Assembly: GCF_900113135.1 (NCBI RefSeq)
Contig: NZ_FOOH01000010.1
Span: forward strand, 1-64,000
Source: Salegentibacter agarivorans
GTDB taxonomy: Bacteria; Bacteroidota; Bacteroidia; Flavobacteriales; Flavobacteriaceae
Length of the DNA: 64,000 nt
Reading direction: 5' to 3'
The notes beneath the pieces were generated by a model that did no database searches, was not told where the DNA came from, and saw nothing but the letters and a program-made list of their open reading frames with translations. This document shows, piece after piece, positions 25,062-33,159 of this stretch (positions within the stretch are counted from its first letter, which is position 1; each line of letters starts with the position of its first letter). Made by a program: the position numbers and the translations under genes.

Positions 25062-26123
25062 ATGATTAAAACCGATATACTTATAATTGGCGCAGGGCCA
25101 ACGGGCCTTTTTGCGGTTTTTGAAGCAGGATTATTAAAACTAAAATGTCATTTAATAGATGCACTGCCGCAACCTGGCGGGCAATGTTCCGAAATTTATC
25201 CTAAAAAACCTATCTATGATATCCCGGGCTTCCCCGAAGTATTGGCAGGAGACCTGGTAACTAATCTAATGGAGCAAATAAAGCCTTTTGAACCGGGTTT
25301 TACTCTGGGAGAAAGAGCTCAAACCATAGATAAACAGGAAGATGGTAGCTTTATAGTTACCACTAATAAAGGAACAAAACACCACGCCCCGGTGGTAGTA
25401 ATTGCCGGTGGTCTTGGAAGTTTTGAACCAAGAAAACCACCTATTGCCAATATCACCGATTTTGAAGATAAAGGCGTAGCTTATATAATTCGGGAACCAG
25501 AAGATTATCGCGATAAAAAAGTAGTAATTGCCGGTGGGGGTGATTCAGCATTAGATTGGGCTATTTATTTAGCCGATGTTGCTTCAGAAGTTTCACTGGT
25601 ACACCGAAGAAATGATTTTCGTGGAGCGTTAGATTCAGTAGAAAAAGTAGAAGAGCTTTCAAAAATTGGAAAGATAAATCTTATTACCAATGCTGAGGTT
25701 ACCGATCTTAAAGGAGAGGAAGAACTGGATAGTGTAGTGATTACTCACAAGGATTCCGCAAGAGAAAAAGAAATTAAAGAAACCGATTATTTTATACCAT
25801 TATTTGGGCTTTCGCCTAAATTAGGGCCTATTGCAGATTGGGGTCTGGAGATAGAGAAAAATGCGATTAAAGTTGATAATGCTTACGATTATCAAACAAA
25901 TATTCCCGGGGTTTATGCCATTGGAGATGTGAATACATATCCAGGCAAATTAAAGCTGATTCTTTGTGGTTTCCACGAAGCAGCGATTATGTGTCAGAGC
26001 GCTTATCAACGCATTTTCCCAGACAAGAAATATGTGATGAAATATACTACCGTAAGTGGCGTAAGCGGATTTGACGGCAGTAAGAAAGAAGCAAAAAAAG
26101 AAGTTGTAAAAAGTATAAATTAA
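25062..26123 (+). CDS. Ferredoxin/flavodoxin--NADP+ reductase (thioredoxin-reductase-like type)
   Basis: 353 residues with two dinucleotide folds: FAD loop IIGAGPTGLFAVFEAG (residues 7-22) and NADPH loop VIAGGGDSALDWAIY (about 155-169), ending in the second FAD motif GVYAIGDVNTYPG (near 285-297). There is no redox-active CxxC between the domains, so it is not a thioredoxin reductase but the homodimeric FNR2 type. It passes electrons between NADPH and a ferredoxin, most likely the one encoded next. Confidence 0.92.
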   Translation: MIKTDILIIGAGPTGLFAVFEAGLLKLKCHLIDALPQPGGQCSEIYPKKPIYDIPGFPEVLAGDLVTNLMEQIKPFEPGFTLGERAQTIDKQEDGSFIVTTNKGTKHHAPVVVIAGGLGSFEPRKPPIANITDFEDKGVAYIIREPEDYRDKKVVIAGGGDSALDWAIYLADVASEVSLVHRRNDFRGALDSVEKVEELSKIGKINLITNAEVTDLKGEEELDSVVITHKDSAREKEIKETDYFIPLFGLSPKLGPIADWGLEIEKNAIKVDNAYDYQTNIPGVYAIGDVNTYPGKLKLILCGFHEAAIMCQSAYQRIFPDKKYVMKYTTVSGVSGFDGSKKEAKKEVVKSIN

Positions 26124-26197
26124 AACAGAAAAATTCAGTTGTAGTGTCGTCAACCTGTCCCGAAGTGGCGGGATGGTTTCAGGTTCTAAGAGCTTAG

Positions 26198-26218
26198 ATT
26201 CTGAAACGAGTTCAGAAT
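26198..26218. repeat. Dispersed hairpin repeat copy
   Basis: ATTCTGAA, loop ACGAG, TTCAGAAT: perfect 8-bp stem, opposite orientation to the other copies. A related longer variant with an inner TCCCG/CGGGA stem precedes it at about 26148-26187. Confidence 0.6.
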
Positions 26219-26252
26219 GACGTCCATCTTGAATATTCTTTTATTAGAAGAT

Positions 26253-26588
26253 ATGTCTGATATTAAAATAACCATTATAGACAGGGAAGGCGAAGCCCAC
26301 GTGGTAGACGCTCCAACAGATATGAATATGAACCTTATGGAAGTGGTTCGCTCTTACGAACTTGCTGCCGAAGGAACCATTGGTATTTGTGGCGGTATGG
26401 CAATGTGTGCTTCCTGCCAGTGTTATATTCTCAATTTTGAGCATATGCTGCCCGAACAAAGTATTGAAGAGGAAGACATGCTGGATCAGGCATTTTTTGT
26501 GGAAGACAATAGTCGTTTAAGCTGCCAAATTCCCATTACTGAAGAATTAGATGGGCTGGAAGTAAAGCTTGCTCCTGAAGCACCTTAA
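26253..26588 (+). CDS. 2Fe-2S ferredoxin (ISC/adrenodoxin type)
   Basis: 111 residues from the ATG at 26253 (MSDIKITIIDREG). The frame is open to 26217, but that earlier ATG falls inside a dispersed repeat copy and adds a non-conserved hydrophobic stretch. Four Cys ligands are arranged C-x5-C-x2-C in CGGMAMCASCQC plus a distal Cys in LSCQIP, the pattern of the adrenodoxin/Fdx group rather than plant-type ferredoxins. It is likely the electron carrier for the reductase upstream and for Fe-S assembly. A strong bidirectional terminator follows at 26692-26735. Confidence 0.93.
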   Translation: MSDIKITIIDREGEAHVVDAPTDMNMNLMEVVRSYELAAEGTIGICGGMAMCASCQCYILNFEHMLPEQSIEEEDMLDQAFFVEDNSRLSCQIPITEELDGLEVKLAPEAP

Positions 26589-26616
26589 TTCTTCTATCGA
26601 GTAGATAGTGATCACC

Positions 26617-26637
26617 ATTCTGAATTCATTTCAGGAT
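26617..26637. repeat. Dispersed hairpin repeat copy
   Basis: ATTCTGAA, loop TTCAT, TTCAGGAT: 8-bp stem with one G-T pair, downstream of the ferredoxin gene. Confidence 0.6.
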
Positions 26638-26691
26638 CTAGGTGGTGAAATCTTTTGAGCTTCTAGCTCAGGATAGGGGATTAGAAATATT

Positions 26692-26735
26692 AAATAAACC
26701 TCAAAGGTTATCAAAACCTTTGAGGTTTATTTTTA
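26692..26735. terminator. Bidirectional terminator between ferredoxin and DUF3050 genes
   Basis: Perfect 18-bp stem (26692-26709 with 26715-26732), 5-nt loop, with A tract before and T tract after, so it can act in both directions. It separates two convergent genes. Confidence 0.9.
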
Positions 26736-26749
26736 CAGAAAAAATCTCT

Positions 26750-27559
26750 TTAAATCGTTTGCAGGTTTTTAGAATCTATATTTTCTGAAATCTCTTCTTC
26801 AATGCCTTTCCAAAGCTCTAACCGGGCATCAAGCGCTTCTTCAGCGGTAATTTTTACTTCTTCCCATTTCTCCTCATCATTTCCACAGAGTTCTGCTACC
26901 ATTTTAAAGGCCATAGGCCCGTGCTCATCCCCGTCTAATTCTATATGACGATCAAAATAATACTTAAATAGACTTAAATCTTCTTTTGGGAAATTCTGTT
27001 GCACATTTTCTATAATAGAAGTGAACATGCCGGGAATAAGTCCTTCGCGTCCAAAGGTGAAGGCTGCAGCTATTTTATGCGGTTTTTCTTCTGAAATTAC
27101 TTCAAAGGTATTTTTTAGAAATATCTTAATATTAAGCGGGAGTTTTGTGGCTGCAATAAGTAAAAAAATATCGGTGCCGTGGGTCACCTGGAGCAAAAAA
27201 TCTTTTATCCTGCCAGTATCGGCGCCACTTTTTTCCATCGCGTCAAGATACATCTCAAAATGGCTTTGATGATCGCCAAAATAATTGACATCGGTTTCTT
27301 CAGCAAGTACTATTGCATTGATTAAATAACGAGTTTCAGGATTGCCTACAGGCACCCAGGGATTGGTGGTTTTGGTAAGTTTTTCCTGTAAAGCGGTTAG
27401 CAAAGACATAAAATCCCAAACAGCAAAAACGTGATGCTCCATAAAGATTTGAAGATGCTCTGGAGTGGTTATTTTTCGATATAAGGAATGATCTAAAAGT
27501 TGATTTATTTTAGGCTCTAGCGCTTTATTTATCTCTTTTATCCTATTTTTTTCTCCCAT
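26750..27559 (-). CDS. DUF3050 protein (haem-oxygenase-like fold)
   Basis: A 269-residue soluble, all-helical protein. The stretch EHHVFAVWDFMSLLTALQ (about residues 41-58) is the family signature, and a second histidine cluster lies near YYFDRHIELDGDEHGPMA (about 211-228). I recall DUF3050 as related to haem-oxygenase-like di-metal oxidases, which use His and Glu ligands such as these, but no reaction is established for this subgroup. It is a single gene, convergent with the ferredoxin gene. Confidence 0.85.
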   Translation of the reverse strand: MGEKNRIKEINKALEPKINQLLDHSLYRKITTPEHLQIFMEHHVFAVWDFMSLLTALQEKLTKTTNPWVPVGNPETRYLINAIVLAEETDVNYFGDHQSHFEMYLDAMEKSGADTGRIKDFLLQVTHGTDIFLLIAATKLPLNIKIFLKNTFEVISEEKPHKIAAAFTFGREGLIPGMFTSIIENVQQNFPKEDLSLFKYYFDRHIELDGDEHGPMAFKMVAELCGNDEEKWEEVKITAEEALDARLELWKGIEEEISENIDSKNLQTI

Positions 27560-27658
27560 TTTGCAAAAATAAGATTCTCTTTAGGATTTATAAAATTTAA
27601 ACATTCATTTAAAACTGAATTAACGCTCAATTTCAGCTTTTTAAAGTATATTCAAAAT

Positions 27659-27838
27659 ATGGCGAAACAGTTTTTAAATTCATATAATGTCATCGTTTTT
27701 TATTCAAAAAAATCAAAAGATTATTTGAAAATAGACGGTGTGGTGGCTAAAAATCCCAAACCACTTAAAAAAGAATGCTGTGAAAAATATAAAAAGGGCA
27801 AACGTTGTAAACGCTGCCCTTGTTTTGATTTGTTGTAG
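27659..27838 (+). CDS. Small cysteine-rich basic protein (59 residues)
   Basis: A short gene easily missed by length cut-offs. It starts ATG GCG at 27659 and ends TAG at 27836-27838. The N-terminal half is weakly hydrophobic; the C-terminal half is basic with five cysteines in CCEKYKKGKRCKRCPCF (residues 40-56), spacing CC-x8-C-x2-C-x-C, which could bind a metal. I recall similar small proteins ending in a Lys-rich CxxCP motif across Bacteroidota, with no known function. The last part of the gene coincides with a terminator-like hairpin (27794-27821 followed by T-rich sequence). It is divergent from the DUF3050 gene across 99 bp. Confidence 0.7.
   Translation: MAKQFLNSYNVIVFYSKKSKDYLKIDGVVAKNPKPLKKECCEKYKKGKRCKRCPCFDLL
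27794..27830 (+). terminator. Terminator-like hairpin inside the 3' end of the small Cys-rich gene
   Basis: AAGGGCA (27794-27800) pairs with TGCCCTT (27815-27821), with partial inner ACG/CG pairing, followed by TGTTTTGATTTG. It overlaps codons for the CxxCxC segment. Confidence 0.45.
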
Positions 27839-27850
27839 TTGAAGTGAAAC

Positions 27851-27950
27851 GTCCCTCTGAACTTTTTTCAGTACGTCATCCTGAACTTGTTTCAGGATAT
27901 AAAATGTTTAGAATTTTAATAGGCCCTCTTGCTGAAATGAATTCAGCTTG
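27851..27950. repeat. Cluster of dispersed short hairpin repeats
   Basis: Three copies of the CTGAA-loop-TTCAG hairpin family in one gap: a degenerate one at 27857-27871, a perfect 8-bp stem at 27878-27898 (ATCCTGAA/TTCAGGAT, loop CTTGT), and an oppositely oriented one at 27931-27947 (GCTGAA/TTCAGC, loop ATGAA). It lies between the small Cys-rich gene and the acyl-CoA dehydrogenase stop. Confidence 0.65.
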
Positions 27951-27972
27951 AAGATTTTATGTATTTGTCTAT

Positions 27973-29151
27973 TTACTGAAAAGCCGGAATCCCGGTAATA
28001 TCCATTCCCGTAATTAATAGGTGAATATCGTGTGTGCCTTCATAAGTAATTACACTTTCCAGATTCATCATATGGCGCATAATACTATACTCGCCGGTAA
28101 TTCCCATTCCGCCTAAAACCTGCCTTGCTTCCCGGGCTATTTTTATGGCCATTTCTACATTATTTCTTTTCGCCATAGAGATCTGAGCCGAAGTTGCTTT
28201 TCCTTCGTTTTTAAGAACACCCAGTCTCCACGCCATAAGCTGCGCTTTGGTGATCTCGGTGATCATTTCTGCTAATTTTTTCTGCTGAAGTTGAGTGCCG
28301 GCAATTGGTTTATCAAACTGCACGCGCTCTTTTGCATAACGCAAAGCGGTATCATAGCAATCCATTGCTGCACCAATGGCGCCCCAGGCAATTCCGTAGC
28401 GGGCAGAATCAAGGCAACCTAAAGGAGCGCCAAGTCCGCTTTTATTAGGCATTAGGTTTTCTTTTGGAACTTTTACATTGTCAAAAATAAGTTCGCCGGT
28501 GGCGCTGGCGCGAAGTGACCATTTGTTATGTGTTTCTGGAGTAGAAAAACCTTCCATTCCGCGCTCCACGATAAGTCCGTGGATTCGTCCATTTTCATCT
28601 TTTGCCCAAACAATGGCTACATCGGCAAAAGGTGCATTAGAGATCCACATTTTAGCGCCATTCAATAAATAATGATCGCCTTTATCTTTAAAGTTGGTAG
28701 TCATCCCACCGGGATTAGAACCGTGGTCTGGCTCGGTAAGCCCAAAACATCCCATAAATTCTCCCGAGGCTAATTTTGGTAAATATTTTTTGCGTTGTTC
28801 TTCGGTGCCGTACTTATAAATAGGGAACATTACCAGGGAACTTTGAACAGATGCGGTAGAACGCACGCCACTGTCGCCTCGCTCAATCTCCTGCATAATG
28901 AGTCCGTAGGAGATTTGATCCAGACCAGCGCCACCGTATTCTTCCGGAATATATGGGCCAAAAGCTCCAATTTCAGCTAAGCCGCTAATTATAGATTTAG
29001 GGAATTCTGCTTTTTGAGCAGCGTCTTCAATTATTGGGGAGACCTCGCGTTTCACCCATTCTCTGGCGGCATCGCGAACTATTTTATGTTCATCGGTAAG
29101 CAGCTCGTCAATATTGTAATAATCTGGAGCCTGGAAGTTATCTGTTTTCAT
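27973..29151 (-). CDS. gcdH: Acyl-CoA dehydrogenase, glutaryl-CoA dehydrogenase-like
   Basis: 392-residue FAD flavoprotein of the acyl-CoA dehydrogenase fold: N-terminal helical domain, central beta domain with FGLTEPDHGSNPGGM (about residues 147-161) and KMWISNAPFADVAIVWA, and C-terminal helical domain with the active-site Glu in VITYEGTHDIHLLI (near residue 371). The Glu position and the TYEGTHDIH wording fit glutaryl-CoA dehydrogenase, which oxidatively decarboxylates glutaryl-CoA to crotonyl-CoA in lysine and tryptophan degradation. A crotonobetainyl-type or short-chain enzyme is the alternative. A full consensus promoter lies at 29169-29199; the leader is only about 10 nt. Confidence 0.85.
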   Translation of the reverse strand: MKTDNFQAPDYYNIDELLTDEHKIVRDAAREWVKREVSPIIEDAAQKAEFPKSIISGLAEIGAFGPYIPEEYGGAGLDQISYGLIMQEIERGDSGVRSTASVQSSLVMFPIYKYGTEEQRKKYLPKLASGEFMGCFGLTEPDHGSNPGGMTTNFKDKGDHYLLNGAKMWISNAPFADVAIVWAKDENGRIHGLIVERGMEGFSTPETHNKWSLRASATGELIFDNVKVPKENLMPNKSGLGAPLGCLDSARYGIAWGAIGAAMDCYDTALRYAKERVQFDKPIAGTQLQQKKLAEMITEITKAQLMAWRLGVLKNEGKATSAQISMAKRNNVEMAIKIAREARQVLGGMGITGEYSIMRHMMNLESVITYEGTHDIHLLITGMDITGIPAFQ

Positions 29152-29168
29152 TTGTGTGGTGTTTTACA

Positions 29169-29199
29169 CAAATGTAACCAAGCTTTTGAAAGCAAACAA
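29169..29199 (-). promoter_or_regulatory. Promoter of the glutaryl-CoA dehydrogenase-like gene
   Basis: Minus strand: TTG (29199-29197), 20-nt spacer, TACATTTG (29176-29169). Confidence 0.7.
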
Positions 29200-29207
29200 T
29201 TTTAAGA

Positions 29208-29930
29208 TTATAATTTAAGATAGAAGTCTTTTACAAGATTTTTGTAAGCTTCTGTATAATTATGTCGTGAAATTTCAATGATAAGTTCATTCTCTTGCAG
29301 GTCAATTTCTTTAAAGCTAAAACTCAATAAACTTCTTTTTATTGCTGATGTTTCATTGCCGCGTACCCTGGTGATTTTCTTCGGAAAAAGACCAAATTCA
29401 CTGGCCAGGGCTAAAAAATATTTTTCTTCTTTATGTGGAATAATTGTATTGAACTCCCCTTCTGGATGAAGCAATTTTGACACGCCTTCTACTAATTCTG
29501 AAAAAGGCAGGGCTTCAGCAAAACGTGCCTTATTTCTACTTGCGTTTTCTGAAGTATAATCTTCCGCATAAAATGGCGGATTGGAAATTATGAGTTCATA
29601 TTTCTCTTCATCCTGCATTTCTTCTACAAATTCATCAAAAGCCGCGTGATAACAAAATAGCCTGTCTCCCCAATTGCTTTGTTCAAAATTGTCTACAGCT
29701 TGTTCGTAAGCATCTTCGTCAATTTCTAAAGCATCAATAAGAAGGGCAGGGGAGCGCTGTGCGAGCATTAATGCAATTAAACCTGTTCCTGTGCCAATAT
29801 CCAGAATGCTGTCTGGTTGGTGTTCCAGGGAAGCCCAGGCGCCGAGTAAAACGCCGTCGGTGCCAATTTTCATGGCGCAGCGATCTTGTTCTATCTTGAA
29901 TTCTTTAAACTGAAATGCTTTTTCTGACAT
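29208..29930 (-). CDS. trmN6: tRNA1(Val) (adenine(37)-N6)-methyltransferase
   Basis: A 240-residue class I SAM methyltransferase of the YfiC/TrmN6 group. N-terminal FKIEQDRCAMKIGTDGVLLGAW (residues 9-30) is the family signature, the SAM loop is ILDIGTGTGLIALML (about 42-56), and the catalytic NPPF motif for N6-adenine methylation is ISNPPFY (about 115-121). It modifies A37 of tRNA-Val. It follows tsf, with a terminator between them. Confidence 0.92.
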   Translation of the reverse strand: MSEKAFQFKEFKIEQDRCAMKIGTDGVLLGAWASLEHQPDSILDIGTGTGLIALMLAQRSPALLIDALEIDEDAYEQAVDNFEQSNWGDRLFCYHAAFDEFVEEMQDEEKYELIISNPPFYAEDYTSENASRNKARFAEALPFSELVEGVSKLLHPEGEFNTIIPHKEEKYFLALASEFGLFPKKITRVRGNETSAIKRSLLSFSFKEIDLQENELIIEISRHNYTEAYKNLVKDFYLKL

Positions 29931-29942
29931 TTGGTAAAATTA

Positions 29943-29975
29943 AAAAAACCGCTTCAGATTAGTGAAGCGGTTTTT
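29943..29975 (-). terminator. Terminator after tsf
   Basis: Stem of about 12 bp AAAAACCGCTTC/GAAGCGGTTTTT around an 8-nt loop, T-rich on the minus strand, 45 nt past the tsf stop. Confidence 0.85.
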
Positions 29976-30018
29976 GATTTATTAGGATTTCCGCCTGCGC
30001 GGAAATGATAAATTTTAA

Positions 30019-30846
30019 TTACTCTCCTAAAGCAACTCTTTCGAAACCTACAACAGTAAGATCTGAATCTACAGATTTTACGTAGTCTGCAACGCTTTGT
30101 TTTCCGTCTTTAATAAAAGCCTGGTTAACCAAAGTGTTGTCTTTAAAGTAACGCTGAATTTTTCCTTTTGCTATTTTATCTAGCATATCTTCAGGTTTTC
30201 CTTCCTGGCGAAGTGTATCTTTAGCGATCTCTACTTCTTTGTCTATGGTTTCCTGGTCTACACCTTCTTCGTTAAGTGCGATTGGGTTCATAGCGGCAGC
30301 TTGCATAGAAACGTTTTTTGCAGCTTCCTCAGCTCCTTCAGTTTGTTTTGAAAGACCAGTAATTACTGCAATTTTGTTCCCTGCGTGAATATAAGAACCT
30401 ACGAAAGGAGCTTCTAAAGTTTTAAAAGCACCAATTTCTATTTTTTCACCAATTACACCTGTTTGCTCAGTTAATTTATCTTCAACTGAAATCCCGTTGT
30501 AATCTGCTTTTAGTAATTCTTCTTTAGAAGAAACTGTTAAGGCGATATCTGCGAAGCTGTTGGCCATTTTTACGAAATCATCGTTTTTAGCAACAAAGTC
30601 GGTCTCACAGTTAAGAGAGATAATAACACCTTTAGTGTTATCGTTGTTTACTTTAGCGATTGCAGCTCCTTCAGCTGATTCTCTATCGGCTCTTTTAGCA
30701 GCAACTTTCTGACCTTTTTTACGAAGTACTTCAATAGCTTTATCAAAATCACCATCTGCTTCAACAAGTGCCTTTTTGCAATCCATCATACCGGCACCGG
30801 TAGATTTTCTTAATTTGTTTACTTCTGCGGCGGTTATCTTAGCCAT
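30019..30846 (-). CDS. tsf: Elongation factor Ts
   Basis: Guanine-nucleotide exchange factor for EF-Tu. 275 residues: N-terminal UBA-like domain with VNKLRKSTGAGMMDCKKALV (about residues 8-27), then the core with CETDFVAKNDDF (about 79-90), the segment that inserts next to the EF-Tu nucleotide site. It is downstream of rpsB, the usual partner, but a hairpin with T tract lies between them. Confidence 0.97.
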   Translation of the reverse strand: MAKITAAEVNKLRKSTGAGMMDCKKALVEADGDFDKAIEVLRKKGQKVAAKRADRESAEGAAIAKVNNDNTKGVIISLNCETDFVAKNDDFVKMANSFADIALTVSSKEELLKADYNGISVEDKLTEQTGVIGEKIEIGAFKTLEAPFVGSYIHAGNKIAVITGLSKQTEGAEEAAKNVSMQAAAMNPIALNEEGVDQETIDKEVEIAKDTLRQEGKPEDMLDKIAKGKIQRYFKDNTLVNQAFIKDGKQSVADYVKSVDSDLTVVGFERVALGE

Positions 30847-30863
30847 AGTATTGTGTTTTATTT

Positions 30864-30915
30864 AAAAAAGTCGCTTAGAGACCAACTGTTAGGAAAGAAA
30901 CTAAACGACTTTTTT
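30864..30915 (-). terminator. Hairpin between rpsB and tsf, possible attenuating terminator
   Basis: AAAAAAGTCG...TTAG (from 30864) pairs with CTAA...CGACTTTTTT (to 30915). On the minus strand the stem is followed by T residues. Partial read-through would set the S2 to EF-Ts ratio. Confidence 0.55.
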
Positions 30916-30935
30916 GGATGTTATAAAATGTTGTT

Positions 30936-31829
30936 TTATTCTTCTTCGTTAGATGAAGCTTTGTCTAAGGTTTCTTTCTTAGACTCAAGTTTTACATCTT
31001 TCTTGGCTTCTTGCATTGCCTTTTTATCTTCGGCATCTTTAGAAGGAGCTTCAGCTTCTGGTTGCTTTACAGTAGCCTTTGGTGCTTTTGGCTCTTTTTC
31101 TTCATTTTCTGCTTTCTCTTTTTTAGAATCTTTAGAAGCTTTTCTTTCAGAAAGGCCTTCTACAATAGAATCTGCAACATAAGAAACCACTTTGTTGATA
31201 GACTTTGAAGCATCGTCATTAGATGGGATTACGTACTCAACCTCACGAGGATCTGAGTTTGTATCTACCATAGCGAAAATTGGAATGTTTAATTTTTGAG
31301 CTTCTTTAATAGCAATGTGTTCACGAGTAATATCAACTACAAAAAGCGCTCCTGGAAGTCTGCTCATATCAGAAATAGAACCAAGGTTCTTTTCTAATTT
31401 AGCTCTTAAACGATCTACCTGAAGACGTTCTTTTTTAGAAAGTGTATTAAAGGTACCATCTTTCTTCATTCTATCAATAGATGCCATTTTCTTAACAGCT
31501 CTACGAATAGTTACAAAGTTGGTAAGCATACCACCGGGCCAACGCTCGGTAATGTATGGCATGTTTGCTTTTTCAGCTTGTTCGGCTACTATTTCTTTAG
31601 CCTGTTTCTTGGTAGCTACGAAAAGTATTTTTCTACCGCTGGCTGCAATTTTTGCAAGGGCATCACCTGCCTCCTGCATTTTAGCAGCACTCTTATATAA
31701 GTTGATGATGTGAATCCCATTACGCTCCATATAGATATATGGGGCCATATTTGGGTTCCATCTTCTTGTAAGGTGTCCAAAATGTACACCTGCATCAAGT
31801 AATTCTTTTACTTCTACTTTGTTTGCCAT
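30936..31829 (-). CDS. rpsB: 30S ribosomal protein S2
   Basis: 297 residues. The first 225 or so are the normal S2 fold (LLDAGVHFGHLTRRWNP at 6-22, ITERWPGGMLTNF near 90, PGALFVVDITREH near 160). The last 65 or so residues are a Lys/Glu/Ala-rich, probably disordered tail rich in KKE repeats; such tails occur in some Bacteroidota S2 proteins. It belongs to the run rplM-rpsI-rpsB-tsf, with a 168-nt gap after rpsI. Confidence 0.97.
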   Translation of the reverse strand: MANKVEVKELLDAGVHFGHLTRRWNPNMAPYIYMERNGIHIINLYKSAAKMQEAGDALAKIAASGRKILFVATKKQAKEIVAEQAEKANMPYITERWPGGMLTNFVTIRRAVKKMASIDRMKKDGTFNTLSKKERLQVDRLRAKLEKNLGSISDMSRLPGALFVVDITREHIAIKEAQKLNIPIFAMVDTNSDPREVEYVIPSNDDASKSINKVVSYVADSIVEGLSERKASKDSKKEKAENEEKEPKAPKATVKQPEAEAPSKDAEDKKAMQEAKKDVKLESKKETLDKASSNEEE

Positions 31830-31997
31830 TTTTGTAATAGTTTACTTTCTGTTGAAGATAGCAACACGTAAGTGGCTGTTTATTATAAACACGGCCTTAC
31901 CTGTTTAGATGCTAAACTAACTCCCAATAGCATTTGGGATAACAACAAAATTCTTTTTAATATTAAATGAACTTTGGAATATAGATTCCAATAAAAA

Positions 31998-32384
31998 TTA
32001 ACGTTTAGAGAACTGAAATTTCTTACGAGCTTTCTTCTGTCCAAACTTCTTACGCTCTACCATTCTTGGGTCTCTGGTCATTAAACCTTCTGGTTTTAAC
32101 ACCGCTCTGTTCTCTGCATCCAGTTCTACCATTGCTCTTGCAAGTGCAAGACGAATAGCTTCTGCCTGTCCTGTAATTCCACCACCGTAAACATTAGCAA
32201 TAATGTCGAAGTTATCGTCATTACCGGTAAGGTTAAGGGCCTGGTTTACTTTGTAAAGTAAAGGACCTGTGGTAAAGTAGTCTTTAAGGTCTTTTTTGTT
32301 TACGCTAAATTTTCCGCTTCCTTCAGAAACGTAAACACGCGCAACCGCCGTTTTTCTACGGCCAATTTTGTGAATAACCTCCAT
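31998..32384 (-). CDS. rpsI: 30S ribosomal protein S9
   Basis: 128 residues, normal length. N-terminal HKIGRRKTAVARVYV, central GGGITGQAEAIRLALARA and the highly basic C-terminal tail ending KFQFSKR, which reaches the P-site tRNA. Its start overlaps the rplM stop by one base, the common L13-S9 coupling. Confidence 0.98.
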   Translation of the reverse strand: MEVIHKIGRRKTAVARVYVSEGSGKFSVNKKDLKDYFTTGPLLYKVNQALNLTGNDDNFDIIANVYGGGITGQAEAIRLALARAMVELDAENRAVLKPEGLMTRDPRMVERKKFGQKKARKKFQFSKR

Positions 32385-32839
32385 TACTTAAGATCGTTTA
32401 AGTTAATAGTTTTAGGTTTTTGTGCAGTATGATCGTGATCTGTTCCTGCGTAAACCTTTAAATTTCTAAATAGGTTTGCTCCAAGTTTGTTCTTTGGTAA
32501 CATTCCTTTTACTGATTTTTCGATAATTCTCTCTGGATTTTTCTCGAATAATTCAGCGGCTGTTAGACTTTTTTGTCCACCCGGGTAGCCGGTGTGACGA
32601 ATGTATTCTTTCGAATCCCATTTCTTACCGGTTAAGTTGATCTTTTCTGCGTTGGTAACAATTACGTTATCACCACAATCAACGTGCGGGGTGAAGTTAG
32701 GTTTGTGCTTACCTCTTAGTAGCTTGGCTACTTTAGATGATAGGCGGCCCAACGTCTGTCCTTCAGCATCCACGTGTACCCATTCTTTGGTCACGGTAGC
32801 CTTGTTGGCTGATACTGTTTTGTAGCTTAATGTGTCCAC
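32384..32839 (-). CDS. rplM: 50S ribosomal protein L13
   Basis: 151 residues with the L13 signature region ([20 protein letters not shown] at 21-40, [12 protein letters not shown] near 82, and [10 protein letters not shown] near 111). First gene of the ribosomal run; a full consensus promoter at 32913-32942 gives a leader of about 70 nt. Confidence 0.98.
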   Translation of the reverse strand: MDTLSYKTVSANKATVTKEWVHVDAEGQTLGRLSSKVAKLLRGKHKPNFTPHVDCGDNVIVTNAEKINLTGKKWDSKEYIRHTGYPGGQKSLTAAELFEKNPERIIEKSVKGMLPKNKLGANLFRNLKVYAGTDHDHTAQKPKTINLNDLK

Positions 32840-32912
32840 ACTAATTAAATTTACTTATTATTAAACATTCCATTCCCATTCCCAGCATGATTCATGTCGG
32901 GAAATCGGGGTG

Positions 32913-32942
32913 CAAATGTACAATTATAAATTCATATAGCAA
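32913..32942 (-). promoter_or_regulatory. rplM-rpsI promoter
   Basis: Minus strand: TTG (32942-32940), 19-nt spacer, TACATTTG (32920-32913), a perfect match to the Bacteroidota consensus. Confidence 0.75.
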
Positions 32943-33109
32943 ATCCGAAATTAATTAATTTATTTTGAGGAAGATAGCTGTACCTCAGAATTTTAAGATT
33001 GCGCTTTTTTATAAAGTTTTTGTAGCTATATGAGGCTATTACAGCATTACTCCTACATTTTTCATCTAATCTGAATCGTTAAAAAGCACATAATGAACGT
33101 TAAACGGTA

Positions 33110-33137
33110 ATATTTATGTTAATAAAGTCATAAATAT
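33110..33137. promoter_or_regulatory. Inverted repeat, candidate operator of the lipoprotein gene
   Basis: ATATTTATG (33110-33118), 10-nt spacer, CATAAATAT (33129-33137): perfect 9-bp arms. Its centre lies 28.5 nt before the -7 element at 33152, an activator-like position. Confidence 0.45.
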
Positions 33138-33151
33138 CTCCTAATGCACCT

Positions 33152-33159
33152 TATATTTG
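33152..33159 (+). promoter_or_regulatory. -7 element of the lipocalin-like lipoprotein gene
   Basis: TATATTTG. Its position rules out an upstream in-frame Met at 33144 and fixes translation at 33180. Confidence 0.55.

Noticed and set aside
26140-27960. CRISPR array from the repeated CTGAA...TTCAG units
   Set aside because: Copies are irregularly spaced, in both orientations, with no uniform spacers and no cas genes.
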